In this document: positions 8,246 to 14,844 of the stretch, in pieces
How the letters are laid out: each line of letters starts with the position of its first letter
Position numbering within the stretch: position 1 is the first letter of the stretch
NCBI GenBank assembly: GCA_021324035.1
Contig: JAJPJU010000087.1
Coordinates: forward strand, 1-21,062
Direction: 5' to 3'
From: Spartobacteria bacterium
GTDB taxonomy: Bacteria; Verrucomicrobiota; Verrucomicrobiia; Chthoniobacterales; UBA10450
DNA length: 21,062 bases
Made by a program: the position numbers and the translations under genes
Notes under the pieces: generated by a model
What the model was told of the DNA's origin: nothing
Seen by the model: only the letters and a program-made list of their open reading frames with translations
Databases searched by the model: none

Positions 8246-8295
8246 TGTATGGGCCGCTGTTAGCGCCCCCAAGGAAGCGGCCTGCTTCCCATACA
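8246..8295. repeat. REP-like double-hairpin element, GTAT-foot variant
   Basis: A 50-bp element with outer stem TGTAT (8246-8250) and ATACA (8291-8295). Inside are hairpin A, 8251-8258 with 8262-8269 (7 of 8 pairs, loop GTT), and hairpin B, GGAAGC 8273-8278 with GCTTCC 8284-8289 (loop GGCCT). Size and layout match three other elements in this window although the sequence differs. It lies just after the Rieske remnant and before gltX. There is no T-run, so it is not a standard terminator. Confidence 0.65.
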
Positions 8296-8297
8296 GG

Positions 8298-8324
8298 AAT
8301 CTGTGTAATCTGTGTAATCTGTGG
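8298..8324 (+). repeat. Three tandem 9-bp units (AATCTGTGT) before gltX
   Basis: AATCTGTGT, AATCTGTGT and AATCTGTGG follow one another without gaps at 8298-8324. The last unit contains the GTG at 8321 that would be the most upstream gltX start. The tract begins 3 bp after the REP-like element. Similar short runs occur between genes in related genomes as I recall, so this is probably a dispersed low-complexity repeat. Three units of 9 bp without spacers rule out a CRISPR array. Confidence 0.7.
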
Positions 8325-8341
8325 ATAAACTGCCTTTACCA

Positions 8342-9673
8342 ATGAGTTCTGAAGTTCGGGTTCGTTTTGCTCCATCGCCGACCGGGTATTTGCACATCGG
8401 CGGTGCGCGTACGGCGCTTTTCAACTGGCTTTTTGTCCATCATCACGGTGGCAAGCTGGTTCTTCGTATCGAGGACACCGACACCAAGCGCAACACCGAG
8501 GAAGCCGCCGCCGCGATTTATCAGGGACTCGAGTGGTTGGGAATAAATTGGGACGAAGGTCCGCACGTCGGCGGAAATTACGGGCCATATTTTCAAAGTC
8601 AGCGCACCGAAATCTACGAGCGCTACCTGAAGAAACTTCAGGACGCCGGCCACATTTTTGAAGATCAGGGAGCATTGCGTTTCCGCTCGCCGCGCGAACA
8701 CGTGATCGTCGACGATCTGGTTTGCGGCAAAATCGATTTCGACCTCACCAATCCCGGTACGCACCCGGATATGACGGTGCGTCGGCCGGATGGGTCATGG
8801 ATTTTCCATTTCGTGAACGTGATCGACGACATTGAGATGAAGATTTCGCACGTGATCCGTGGCGAAGATCATCTTTCGAACACGCCCAAGCACATCGAGC
8901 TTTACAAAGCGCTCGGCGCGACGCCGCCCAACTTCGCGCACATTCCGCTCATTTTGAATCGGGACGGTTCCAAGATGAGCAAGCGCGATGAAGGCGCATC
9001 AATCGCGACTTACATCGAACAGGGTTACGCGCCGGAAGCGGTCCGAAATTATCTTTGCCTCCTCGGCTGGTCCCCGAAGGACAATCGCGAGAAGATCGAT
9101 ATCGAGGAGGTCGTAAAACTTTTCGAACTGGAAAAAATCAATCGCCGCAACGCCGCGTTCGACCTCGACAAATGTTTTTGGCTCAACGGCCAGTACATCG
9201 CGCAGATGCCGCTCGATCGTTTCGTCGAATTGGCGCGACCGTTCCTGGAAAAAGCGAAAATCGATACCTCGAACGAAAACTACACTCGCGAGGTGCTCTC
9301 AATCGTGAAGGAAAAGATCAAACTCCTGAAGGAATTACCGGAATGGACGAGCTATTTCTTTACCGAGGAATACGAGTTCGATCCGGCGGCTGTTGAGAAG
9401 GTTTTCGGCAAGCCGGAAGCGACAAGTCGTCTGGAAGCCTTGCACCACGAATTCGGGAATGTCGCAAAGTGGGATTGGCAGACACTGGAAACAACGTTGA
9501 AGTCGCTGGCGCAAAAGCTCGGCTGCAAAACCGGTGACCTTGTTCATCCTGCGCGCGTTGCGACAAGTGGCCGCAGCGTTGGCCCGAGTTTGTATCACAT
9601 GCTCGAGGTGATGGGCAAAGAACGCGTGTTGAAACGGTTCGAGCGCGCAATTGCGCAACTCGGCGCAAAATGA
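8342..9673 (+). CDS. gltX: Glutamyl-tRNA synthetase
   Basis: A 443-residue class I aminoacyl-tRNA synthetase that charges tRNA-Glu. The N-terminus carries the GluRS signature RFAPSPTGYLHIGGARTAL, whose HIGG is the HIGH-type ATP motif, followed by RIEDTDTKR. The second ATP motif is SKMSKRDEG, and the C-terminal anticodon-binding helical domain is present at full length. The ATG at 8342 puts this signature about nine residues in. A GTG seven codons upstream (8321) is in frame but lies in the 9-bp repeat, so it is less likely. Neither has a good Shine-Dalgarno site. The stop overlaps the aroE start by 4 nt (ATGA), so the two genes form an operon. Confidence 0.95.
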   Translation: MSSEVRVRFAPSPTGYLHIGGARTALFNWLFVHHHGGKLVLRIEDTDTKRNTEEAAAAIYQGLEWLGINWDEGPHVGGNYGPYFQSQRTEIYERYLKKLQDAGHIFEDQGALRFRSPREHVIVDDLVCGKIDFDLTNPGTHPDMTVRRPDGSWIFHFVNVIDDIEMKISHVIRGEDHLSNTPKHIELYKALGATPPNFAHIPLILNRDGSKMSKRDEGASIATYIEQGYAPEAVRNYLCLLGWSPKDNREKIDIEEVVKLFELEKINRRNAAFDLDKCFWLNGQYIAQMPLDRFVELARPFLEKAKIDTSNENYTREVLSIVKEKIKLLKELPEWTSYFFTEEYEFDPAAVEKVFGKPEATSRLEALHHEFGNVAKWDWQTLETTLKSLAQKLGCKTGDLVHPARVATSGRSVGPSLYHMLEVMGKERVLKRFERAIAQLGAK

Positions 9674-10614
9674 GTCCCCGCCGGACTGGCCGTAAACAGC
9701 CGCGTCAGAAAACAAAGGATATTTACACCCTGGCCGATTTGCAGAACTGGCGTGACATCGATCCGCCGATTCGTCTCGGCGTTCTTGGCGACCCAGTCGC
9801 CCATTCGCTTTCGCCCCAAATGCAGAATGCGGCCCTGAAATATGAAAAGATCGAGATGCAGTATGCCCGATTTCACATTTCGCCGGGCGAACTGTCCGAA
9901 GCGTTCAATCGTTTGCGCGATCTCGAGTTCGCTGGATTTAATCTGACTTTGCCGCACAAGATTGCCGCTCCGGAATTGGTCGATCGAGTCGATGACGACG
10001 CGAAACAAATCGGTGCGATTAACGTGGTGAAGATCGATCGAGGCAAGACCCAGGGCTTTAATACCGACGGCCGCGGATTTGCGCGCGCAATTCGCGAAGA
10101 ATTCTCGGTCGATCTGCGTGATCTGCGGGTGATGATTCTGGGCGCCGGCGGCGCGTCACGCGCGATCGCACTGGAATGCGCGAAATCGCGATGCGAACGG
10201 CTCGTCATCGCCAATGGCACCGTCGCGAAAGGTAAGGAGCTTACCCAGAAGCTGCATACTTTTTTCGAAGGTCCGAAGGTCTTCGGCCCAGTGCCGCGTC
10301 TGCAGGCCATCCCATGGGAAGAATCAGCGTTCCAATTTCAGATTGCGAATATCGACCTCATTGTGAACGCGACCCCGGTCGGCCTGAATCGAGGCGACCC
10401 TTCTCCGCTTTCATCACGTCTTCTTGCGCCGCATTTGATGATTTATGACACGATTTATTCCGGGGCGAAAACACCATTGATTTCGGCAGCGGTCGAGGCC
10501 GGCGCACGCGCGGTAAATGGATTGTCGATGTTATTGCATCAAGGCGTGCTCGCATTTGAAATCTGGTTCGAACGCTCTGCGCCGATTGAAGCGATGCGGA
10601 AAGCATTACTGTAA
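9670..10614 (+). CDS. aroE: Shikimate 5-dehydrogenase
   Basis: A 314-residue enzyme that reduces 3-dehydroshikimate to shikimate in the chorismate pathway. Substrate-binding block GDPVAHSLSPQMQNAAL is at about residues 40-56. NLTLPHK holds catalytic K97, GFNTDGRGF holds D133, the dinucleotide loop GAGGAS is at about 158-163, then come NATPVGL and a C-terminal MLLHQG. The usual NRT cofactor motif after the Rossmann beta-strand reads NGT (about 182-184), so the arginine that commonly grips the NADPH phosphate is missing. A basic N-terminal extension of about 33 residues precedes the core. Coupled to gltX by a 4-nt overlap. The TAA stop lies at the edge of a REP-like element. Confidence 0.93.
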   Translation: MSPRRTGRKQPRQKTKDIYTLADLQNWRDIDPPIRLGVLGDPVAHSLSPQMQNAALKYEKIEMQYARFHISPGELSEAFNRLRDLEFAGFNLTLPHKIAAPELVDRVDDDAKQIGAINVVKIDRGKTQGFNTDGRGFARAIREEFSVDLRDLRVMILGAGGASRAIALECAKSRCERLVIANGTVAKGKELTQKLHTFFEGPKVFGPVPRLQAIPWEESAFQFQIANIDLIVNATPVGLNRGDPSPLSSRLLAPHLMIYDTIYSGAKTPLISAAVEAGARAVNGLSMLLHQGVLAFEIWFERSAPIEAMRKALL

Positions 10615-10659
10615 TGCTTTGACCTCAATCGCGATGGCGGCTCGGTGAGCCGCCGCTAC
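10611..10659. repeat. REP-like double-hairpin element, one half degraded
   Basis: Positions 10634-10659 are an exact 26-nt reverse complement of 12473-12498, and 10621-10659 matches it at 37 of 39 positions. The right half keeps hairpin GGCGGCTC-GGT-GAGCCGCC (10636-10654) and foot GCTAC. The left hairpin is decayed and the left foot reads GTAA, which contains the aroE stop. The right foot supplies the proC stop (TAG on the minus strand). It fills almost the whole gap between the convergent aroE and proC. Confidence 0.8.
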
Positions 10660-11474
10660 CTGTTCTCCTGCGCCATTTCCTGACTGCGTTTTATGGCAGC
10701 TTCAACGGCCGCGATTAAACTTTCGCTCGTCTGCATTTTTTCCATGACCGCCAGACCGGCAGCGGTTGTGCCGCCGGGCGTAACGACCATTCGCACCAGT
10801 TCTTCCGCAGACATTTTGCTTTCCTGCATGAGCTCGGCGGCTCCGATGACAGTTTGGATGGCAAGCTCTGTCGAAACGTTTTCTGGAAAACCAAGTTTTA
10901 CTCCGCTTTTCGCCAGCGCATCGATGATTGTGTAAACGAATGCAGGGCCGCTTCCGCTCAACGCAGTCACGATGTCGATCTGCGGTTCGTCGACTTCAAC
11001 CACTACGCCGATCGCGCTAAAGATTTTCTTCGCGACATCGGCATCTTCATTAGTCGTTCGACTTCCGCGCGAGATTCCGGTCGCAGCGCGGCAGATCGCC
11101 GAAGGCGTGTTGGTCAATGCGCGCATAAACCGGGCGTTGGCTGCTTTCTCCATGCTCGCAATTCGAACCCCGCCCGCGAGCGAAATTACCAGTTTGTTTT
11201 CCAATCGAGGCGCGAGGTCGCGCAAAACTCCTAGGACCATTCCGGGCTTAACACCGATGAAGATTGCCTCTGCTTTCGCTGCGACCTCTGCGTTGTCCCC
11301 GGTTACATGAACAGCCGTGTCGCGATGTAACGTTGCGCGGGTTTGCTCGTTCGGTTCGCTGGCGATGATTTTATCCGGCGGGCAAAATTTGGCGCGGATC
11401 AGGCCGCGGATGACGGATCCGGCCAGTTTGCCGGCGCCGATAAAGCCAAGTTGATACATTTGAGAAGCATTCAT
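10656..11474 (-). CDS. proC: Pyrroline-5-carboxylate reductase
   Basis: A 272-residue enzyme for the last step of proline synthesis, NAD(P)H-dependent reduction of pyrroline-5-carboxylate. It has an N-terminal Rossmann motif GFIGAGKLAGS (about residues 9-19), then SLAGGV, TNTPSAI, TALSGSGPAF and VTPGGTTAAGLAVME in the C-terminal dimerisation and active-site domain. The start is set at the ATG 11474, giving a length like E. coli ProC (269). The ATG at 11459 is a close alternative. A longer open frame to 11615 is unlikely because it would overlap nadA. It diverges from nadA across only 18 nt, so its promoter probably lies within the nadA 5' coding end. Confidence 0.93.
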   Translation of the reverse strand: MNASQMYQLGFIGAGKLAGSVIRGLIRAKFCPPDKIIASEPNEQTRATLHRDTAVHVTGDNAEVAAKAEAIFIGVKPGMVLGVLRDLAPRLENKLVISLAGGVRIASMEKAANARFMRALTNTPSAICRAATGISRGSRTTNEDADVAKKIFSAIGVVVEVDEPQIDIVTALSGSGPAFVYTIIDALAKSGVKLGFPENVSTELAIQTVIGAAELMQESKMSAEELVRMVVTPGGTTAAGLAVMEKMQTSESLIAAVEAAIKRSQEMAQENR

Positions 11475-11492
11475 TCTTCGCGATAGTATTTC

Positions 11493-12476
11493 ATGGTAGC
11501 AGCCCCTGTAAATTTGGAACGCCAGACTGCGCCTGATTTGCGCCGTTCCAGCGCCGATCTCGCCAAAGAACTTCGTAAGCTGGCGACCGAGCGCAATGCG
11601 GTGATTTTGGCTCACAACTACCAGGTCCCCGAACTCCAGGACGTGGCCGATTTTGTCGGCGACTCGTTAGGCTTGAGTTATCAGGCGGCGAAAACCGGCG
11701 CGGACGTGATCTTGTTTTGCGGCGTTCATTTCATGGCCGAAACCGCCAAAATTATTAATCCGAGCAAGCGGGTGCTTCTCCCGGATTTGGAAGCGGGTTG
11801 TTCGTTGTCGGATTCGTGTCCGCCGGAAAAGCTGGCGGAGTTTTTGAAGCAACACGCCGACAAAAATTATTACGTCATCGCCTACATAAATTGCAGTGCG
11901 GGCGTAAAAGCGCAATCCGACATCATCTGCACCAGTGGAAACGCAGACAAGATGGTGAAATCGGCGCCGCCGGACCGGAATATTTTGTTTGTGCCGGATC
12001 AAAATCTCGGCGCCTGGGTGATGGAGCGCACCGGTCGCAAAATGGACTTGTGGCAGGGGAACTGTTACGTGCACGTTGAATTCACTGCGCGCAGCATCAG
12101 TCGCATTCGCGAGGAATATCCGAACGCGCCGGTAGTTGCGCACCCCGAATGCACTTACGCGGTGCGGATGCTGGCCGACGAAGTTTGTTCGACGGAAAAA
12201 ATGGTCGCTTTCTGTAAGAATTCATCGGCCAAGGAAATTATCGTGGTGACCGAGGCCGGAATCTTACACCGGCTGAAGAAGGAGATTCCGGACAAAATGT
12301 TTATACCGGGCCCGACGGAGAATTGTTTCTGCGGCGAATGCCGTTACATGAAAAAGAACACCCTGGAAAAGGCCTACGATGCGCTGCTCAACATGGAGCC
12401 GGAAATCATGTTGTCCGAGGAAGTACGTGCTCGAGCGGAAGTTCCCATTCTCCGCATGCTCGAGTTGAGCAGGTAG
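11493..12476 (+). CDS. nadA: Quinolinate synthase
   Basis: A 327-residue [4Fe-4S] enzyme that condenses iminoaspartate with dihydroxyacetone phosphate to quinolinate in de novo NAD synthesis. Visible motifs: LAHNYQVPELQDVADFVGDS (about residues 39-58), FCGVHFMAETAKI, LPDLEAGCSLSDSC with cluster ligand C103, WQGNCYVHVEF with C191, HPEC, and ENCFCGECRYMKKNTLEK with the third ligand among C278-C283. No nadB or nadC is adjacent. The TAG stop lies in the GTAG foot of the downstream REP-like element. Confidence 0.96.
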   Translation: MVAAPVNLERQTAPDLRRSSADLAKELRKLATERNAVILAHNYQVPELQDVADFVGDSLGLSYQAAKTGADVILFCGVHFMAETAKIINPSKRVLLPDLEAGCSLSDSCPPEKLAEFLKQHADKNYYVIAYINCSAGVKAQSDIICTSGNADKMVKSAPPDRNILFVPDQNLGAWVMERTGRKMDLWQGNCYVHVEFTARSISRIREEYPNAPVVAHPECTYAVRMLADEVCSTEKMVAFCKNSSAKEIIVVTEAGILHRLKKEIPDKMFIPGPTENCFCGECRYMKKNTLEKAYDALLNMEPEIMLSEEVRARAEVPILRMLELSR

Positions 12477-12523
12477 CGGCGGCTCACCGAGCCGCCATGG
12501 CGACTGAGGTCAGTCGCCGCTAC
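12473..12523. repeat. REP-like double-hairpin element (best-preserved copy)
   Basis: A 51-bp element. Feet GTAGC (12473-12477) and GCTAC (12519-12523) pair. Hairpin A is GGCGGCTC-ACC-GAGCCGCC (12478-12496), a perfect 8-bp stem. Hairpin B is GGCGACTG-AGGT-CAGTCGCC (12499-12518), also a perfect 8-bp stem. Two bases separate them. The left GTAG contains the nadA TAG stop. Known REP sequences have a GTAG-type tetranucleotide at the hairpin base, recognised by RAYT Y1 transposases. Two in opposite orientation make a REPIN or BIME, which is how I read this element. Confidence 0.85.
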
Positions 12524-12548
12524 CTAAGTCGCCCCTAGCTTTAATCTT

Positions 12549-12576
12549 GTCACTGGTCACTCATCACTTATCACTT
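12549..12576 (+). repeat. TCAC-rich tract before the CHASE2 gene
   Basis: GTCACTGGTCAC (12549-12560) is followed by TCATCACTTATCACTT, giving four TCAC units at 7-8-nt spacing that end 7 nt before the CHASE2 ATG. The same 12-mer occurs twice before xth (19381-19406). It occupies the place of the ribosome site. Probably a dispersed low-complexity intergenic repeat. Confidence 0.7.
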
Positions 12577-12583
12577 CTCTTCG

Positions 12584-13762
12584 ATGGAACGACCTTCGAT
12601 CTGGGCGATCGTCTTTGTTTTGCTGCTGGGCGTTCTATTTTTGCGCGAACCGCGGTTTCAGCGTTCCGAGGAAATTTTCCTCCGCTGGCTGCTGAGACAT
12701 TCGCAACCGGCGACCAAGCAAGTGCCGCTGACGATTGTTGAAGTTGGAAAGGAAAATCCGCCGGCTCCGCTCGAAACCGCGTTGCTGTTACAGGGACTTC
12801 TCGAGTTCAAACCGACCGTAATTGCCATCGAGCCGGTTTTGCAATGGGGCGAACGGGCCAAGGACCAGGAACAGATTTTCATGGACCAGGCTATGCGCGT
12901 TCCGAAATTATTGTTGGGCGCAGAGCTTACCGCTTCGCCCGATCCGGATGCGCCTGTTCCCGAAGTCACCGGCTTCTCACATGTTACGGGTCATCGCGGC
13001 GATTTGCCGGAGTTTTCGGGAATCGAACACCAGCCGAGCGAAGACGTCCGCGTTCTTTCGAGCCTGGGTTTCATTAATTTCCCTCCCGAAGCCGCGGACG
13101 ATCTTCATGTGCCGCTTCTCTTTCAGTACCGCGGAGAAGTCATTCCCGCGTTTGCGCTCCAGGCCGTGATGCTTTGGCTTCGCCTCACGCCGGATGAAGT
13201 GAAGGTCGACATCGGGACTTCAATTGACTTTCCGGATGGCACTAAAATTCCGGTGCGCGCCGACGGAACGCTTTTGATCACTCCTCAAATGACACAGCGC
13301 GCACGCCGCATCACAATCGACGAACTTTTGCTCGCGGCGCAGCAACATGAAAGCGGAGCCGCCAGCGGCATTCGGCTGGAAGATGTGCGGTCGCATCTCG
13401 TCCTTGCTCGAACCGAGACCAACGGGCCCGATCTGATTGGAGCCGCAATCGCCTCGATGCAGGCGAAAACTTTCGTTCGTAGGGTAAGCCGGATCTTCGA
13501 TTGTGTGATTGTGGTTGTCATCGCCGTGCTGAGCGGCTGGCTCCGGAAATTTTCTCGCATCGATCTTGTTATCGGCGCGGTTGCGTTTTCTGCGGCGTAT
13601 TGCCTGATCGCGCTCGGGATTATTTCCGCGTGGGCCATCTGGCTCCCGGCCTGGCTTCCGCTTGGCGCTGCCTGGATTTCGGTTATTGCCGCGATCGTCC
13701 TGCCGAAACCAAAAGATTCCGCCCGAACAGTGACGGTAGCCGCTTCGCCACCGGTGCCGTGA
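12584..13762 (+). CDS. CHASE2-domain membrane protein without an output domain
   Basis: A 392-residue protein with an N-terminal helix (about 6-20), a periplasmic CHASE2 sensor region (about 25-300, with typical IVEVGKENPP, LLEFKPTVIAIEPVL, LGFINFPPEA and the DGTLLITP region), then three helices (about 305-320, 326-348, 352-373) and a short tail of about 19 residues. CHASE2 senses unknown extracellular signals and is normally fused after three helices to an adenylate cyclase, kinase or diguanylate-cyclase domain. Here the protein ends where that domain would begin. The stop overlaps the dipeptidase start (TGATG), so the two are translationally coupled. The CHASE2 call rests on domain layout and motif style. 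Confidence 0.75.
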   Translation: MERPSIWAIVFVLLLGVLFLREPRFQRSEEIFLRWLLRHSQPATKQVPLTIVEVGKENPPAPLETALLLQGLLEFKPTVIAIEPVLQWGERAKDQEQIFMDQAMRVPKLLLGAELTASPDPDAPVPEVTGFSHVTGHRGDLPEFSGIEHQPSEDVRVLSSLGFINFPPEAADDLHVPLLFQYRGEVIPAFALQAVMLWLRLTPDEVKVDIGTSIDFPDGTKIPVRADGTLLITPQMTQRARRITIDELLLAAQQHESGAASGIRLEDVRSHLVLARTETNGPDLIGAAIASMQAKTFVRRVSRIFDCVIVVVIAVLSGWLRKFSRIDLVIGAVAFSAAYCLIALGIISAWAIWLPAWLPLGAAWISVIAAIVLPKPKDSARTVTVAASPPVP

Positions 13763-14802
13763 TGGAATCCAGGGAATCAATTCAGAAACGGGTCGACCGA
13801 CTGCATGCAGGCGGACTGGTCGACATGCATTTCGATTTGCCGCTCGACCTTTACGAAAAGCGAAATCACCCCGGCGCGCTGATTTCGCATTATTTGCCGG
13901 AGTTCGAAGCTGGAAATATTGGAGTCGTCGGCGCGGCGCTCTACGTCGAGGACCGTTACCTTCCGGAAATGGGCTTGCGCGTGGCGCTTGATCAGGTCGC
14001 GCGCCTTTACGCGGAAGTGGATGGCAGCGCCCGGTTCGCGATTTGCAAAACGAGCGCAGAAATCAAGCGTGCGCGAAACGAAAACAAGATCGCGCTCGTT
14101 ATCACCATGGAAGGCGTCGAGCCGCTTGGCGATGATCTGAATCTTCTGCGTGTGTTTTACCAGCTCGGACTTCGGATGGTCGGGCTAACTCATGCCCGGC
14201 GAAATGCCGCGGGTGCCGGCGGAATTTTCGCGGCCAGCGGTTCGCCTCGCGATGGATTGACCGCTTTCGGACGCGACGTTGTTCAGGAATGCGAACGGTT
14301 CGGAATCATCATCGACCTCGCGCACATCAATCCGAAAGGATTCGAGGAGATTGTCAGTCTGACCACCAAACCATTGATCGTTTCGCACACGAACGCGCGG
14401 AAATTTTACGACATCGAACGAAACATCAGTGACGAACAGATCAAAATGATCGGCGCACGCGGTGGAGTAATCGGCGTGAATGCGATTCTGGTGAGTCCAA
14501 ATTCTGACAACAGCACGATCGATCATTACATCGACCACATCGAACACGTGATTGGTTTGATAGGAATCGATGGTGTCGGAATCGGTTTCGATTTTTGCGA
14601 ATATCTCTTCAATCAATTACCCGAGGACGTGATCAAAGAATTGGCGGCGAAATTAACAACGCCGCATTTTATTCCCGATCTGACGAATCATTCGCATGCC
14701 CGAAACCTGACCCGCAAACTCATCGAGCGGGGTTTCAGCGATGCCGACATCGAAAAGATCCTGCGCGGAAACTGGCTCCGCATTTTGGAGGAATTTTTGT
14801 AG
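13762..14802 (+). CDS. Membrane dipeptidase (peptidase family M19)
   Basis: A 346-residue binuclear zinc peptidase of the renal dipeptidase family, which hydrolyses dipeptides, often with a D-residue at the C-side. Metal ligands by family pattern: H23 and D25 in VDMHFDLP, bridging E117 in TMEGVEPLG, H188 in IDLAHINPKGF, H209 in VSHTNARKF, then GIGFDF with D277. The start at 13762 is chosen because it overlaps the CHASE2 stop and sits just before the conserved N-terminus; a longer frame from 13501 merely runs through the CHASE2 gene. No signal peptide is visible, so a cytoplasmic role, perhaps in peptidoglycan-peptide recycling, is likely. The TAG stop lies in a REP-like foot. Confidence 0.9.
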   Translation: MESRESIQKRVDRLHAGGLVDMHFDLPLDLYEKRNHPGALISHYLPEFEAGNIGVVGAALYVEDRYLPEMGLRVALDQVARLYAEVDGSARFAICKTSAEIKRARNENKIALVITMEGVEPLGDDLNLLRVFYQLGLRMVGLTHARRNAAGAGGIFAASGSPRDGLTAFGRDVVQECERFGIIIDLAHINPKGFEEIVSLTTKPLIVSHTNARKFYDIERNISDEQIKMIGARGGVIGVNAILVSPNSDNSTIDHYIDHIEHVIGLIGIDGVGIGFDFCEYLFNQLPEDVIKELAAKLTTPHFIPDLTNHSHARNLTRKLIERGFSDADIEKILRGNWLRILEEFL

Positions 14803-14844
14803 GGCGTTTCTGTGAAACGCCGACGTCTGACACAGACATCCTAC
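14799..14844. repeat. REP-like double-hairpin element giving stop codons to both convergent genes
   Basis: A 46-bp element with feet GTAG (14799-14802) and CTAC (14841-14844). Hairpin A is GGCGTTTC-TGT-GAAACGCC (14803-14821, perfect 8 bp). Hairpin B is GACGTCTG-ACA-CAGACATC (14822-14840, 7 of 8 pairs, one C-A mismatch). Stem sequences differ from the 12473 element but the layout is the same. The left foot carries the dipeptidase TAG, and the right foot, read on the minus strand, carries the DUF1501 TAG. The element is the entire gap between the two genes. Confidence 0.8.

Noticed and set aside
8298..8324. Short tandem repeat considered as a CRISPR array
   Set aside because: Units are 9 bp with no spacers, and no cas genes are present.
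11460..11492. TTGAGA and TAGTAT as a nadA promoter
   Set aside because: The predicted transcription start would fall inside the coding region, so the match is probably chance.
11475..11615. 47-residue N-terminal extension of ProC
   Set aside because: It would overlap the start of nadA and put an unrelated stretch before the Rossmann motif.
12473..12523. Double hairpin considered as an intrinsic terminator or a tRNA-like cloverleaf
   Set aside because: There is no T-run after either stem, and the arm number and sizes do not fit a tRNA. A repeat reading explains the inverted copy at 10634.
13501..13761. 87-residue upstream extension of the dipeptidase
   Set aside because: It reads through the CHASE2 gene in another frame. 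The ATG at 13762 overlaps the CHASE2 stop and precedes the conserved N-terminus.
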